64,000 nucleotides of DNA from contig NC_059082.1 in the NCBI RefSeq assembly GCF_020497125.1, forward strand, positions 49,126,524 to 49,190,523, read 5' to 3'. Positions 63,764 through 64,000 of this stretch are shown one piece after another (the first letter of the stretch is position 1; each line of letters starts with the position of its first letter). Made by a program: the position numbers and the translations under genes. The notes under the pieces are model-generated. The model ran no database searches, was not told the DNA's origin, and worked only from the letters and a program-made list of their open reading frames with translations. Origin of the DNA: Mauremys mutica. Lineage: Eukaryota > Chordata > Testudines > Geoemydidae.

Positions 63764-64000
63764 TTTAAAAATTTTATTAAGATGATGTTAAAAAAAAGAA
63801 AAAGTGAATGGTACAGAGTTTAGGTATAGAAGTTTCTGGTTATCAGGGAATAGCATACAGATTATCGAGGGTGCAAAGTTTGGTTTAAGATCGGGTGGCA
63901 TAAGGAATACATAATCTGTAATATCCCCAATTGGGGGTAAAACGCTGATGGGTTTGAAGTTCATAAAGGAGGAGTCCAAGATTAAAGGAATGACAGGTCT
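63764..64000. other. Unassigned sequence at the window end
   Basis: AT-rich; no recognised feature. Confidence 0.3.

Noticed and set aside
1..64000. CRISPR array, operon or prokaryotic defence system
   Set aside because: No direct repeat-spacer pattern, no ribosome-binding-site-led gene clusters; the content is vertebrate interspersed repeats.

Overview
The window is vertebrate nuclear DNA made almost wholly of transposable elements. I see no convincing host protein exon, no tRNA or rRNA gene, and nothing bacterial or phage-like. The mix is many CR1 LINEs (with 8-mer 3' tails), CORE/MIR-type tRNA SINEs, hAT, PIF/Harbinger, DIRS-like and Penelope-like elements, and LTRs. That mix points to a sauropsid, most likely a turtle; this is inference from repeat content, not from a host gene.

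Layout. 1-1040 holds a possible LTR end and an old repeat. 1040-6850 is a minus-strand DIRS-like tyrosine-recombinase retrotransposon with gag, RT, RNase H and recombinase remnants and inverted terminal repeats. 6950-10540 is CR1, including one uninterrupted 806-residue ORF. 10748-12330 is a non-autonomous hAT inside a MIR. 13960-16860 is a decayed RTE-type LINE. 17290-28900 is old sequence with CR1 tails, MIRs, MITEs, a GIY-YIG-bearing Penelope-like fragment and a minisatellite-filled hAT. 28938-30611 is a fold-back hAT. 30676-31597 and 33056-33261 are further hATs, and 33747-33964 is a palindromic Penelope-type insert.

The most informative region is 34212 to about 44983, a set of nested insertions. 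An old decayed Harbinger element carries a CR1 (34269-35451), a complete younger Harbinger (36776-41618) and a solo LTR (42305-42971). Taking the insertions out in silico reconnects the old transposase and Myb-like reading frames. The inner Harbinger keeps an open DDE transposase gene and a two-exon Myb/trihelix gene facing each other. Both Harbingers also carry a third, about 100-codon ORF, downstream of the transposase on its strand and antisense inside the Myb intron. I do not recognise its family, and it is my best candidate for something undescribed.

45000-64000 is mostly old unannotatable sequence with MIR and CR1 pieces, a MITE with long TIRs, another hAT, a small minisatellite and two solo LTRs of one family. 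The second LTR is split by a nearly intact CR1 (about 61434-63495).

Many boundaries rest on target-site duplications read directly: 8 bp for hATs, 5 and 4 bp for LTRs, 13 bp for the Penelope-type insert, 3 bp for Harbinger. Family names come from recognisable protein motifs and remembered repeat structure, not from a database search.
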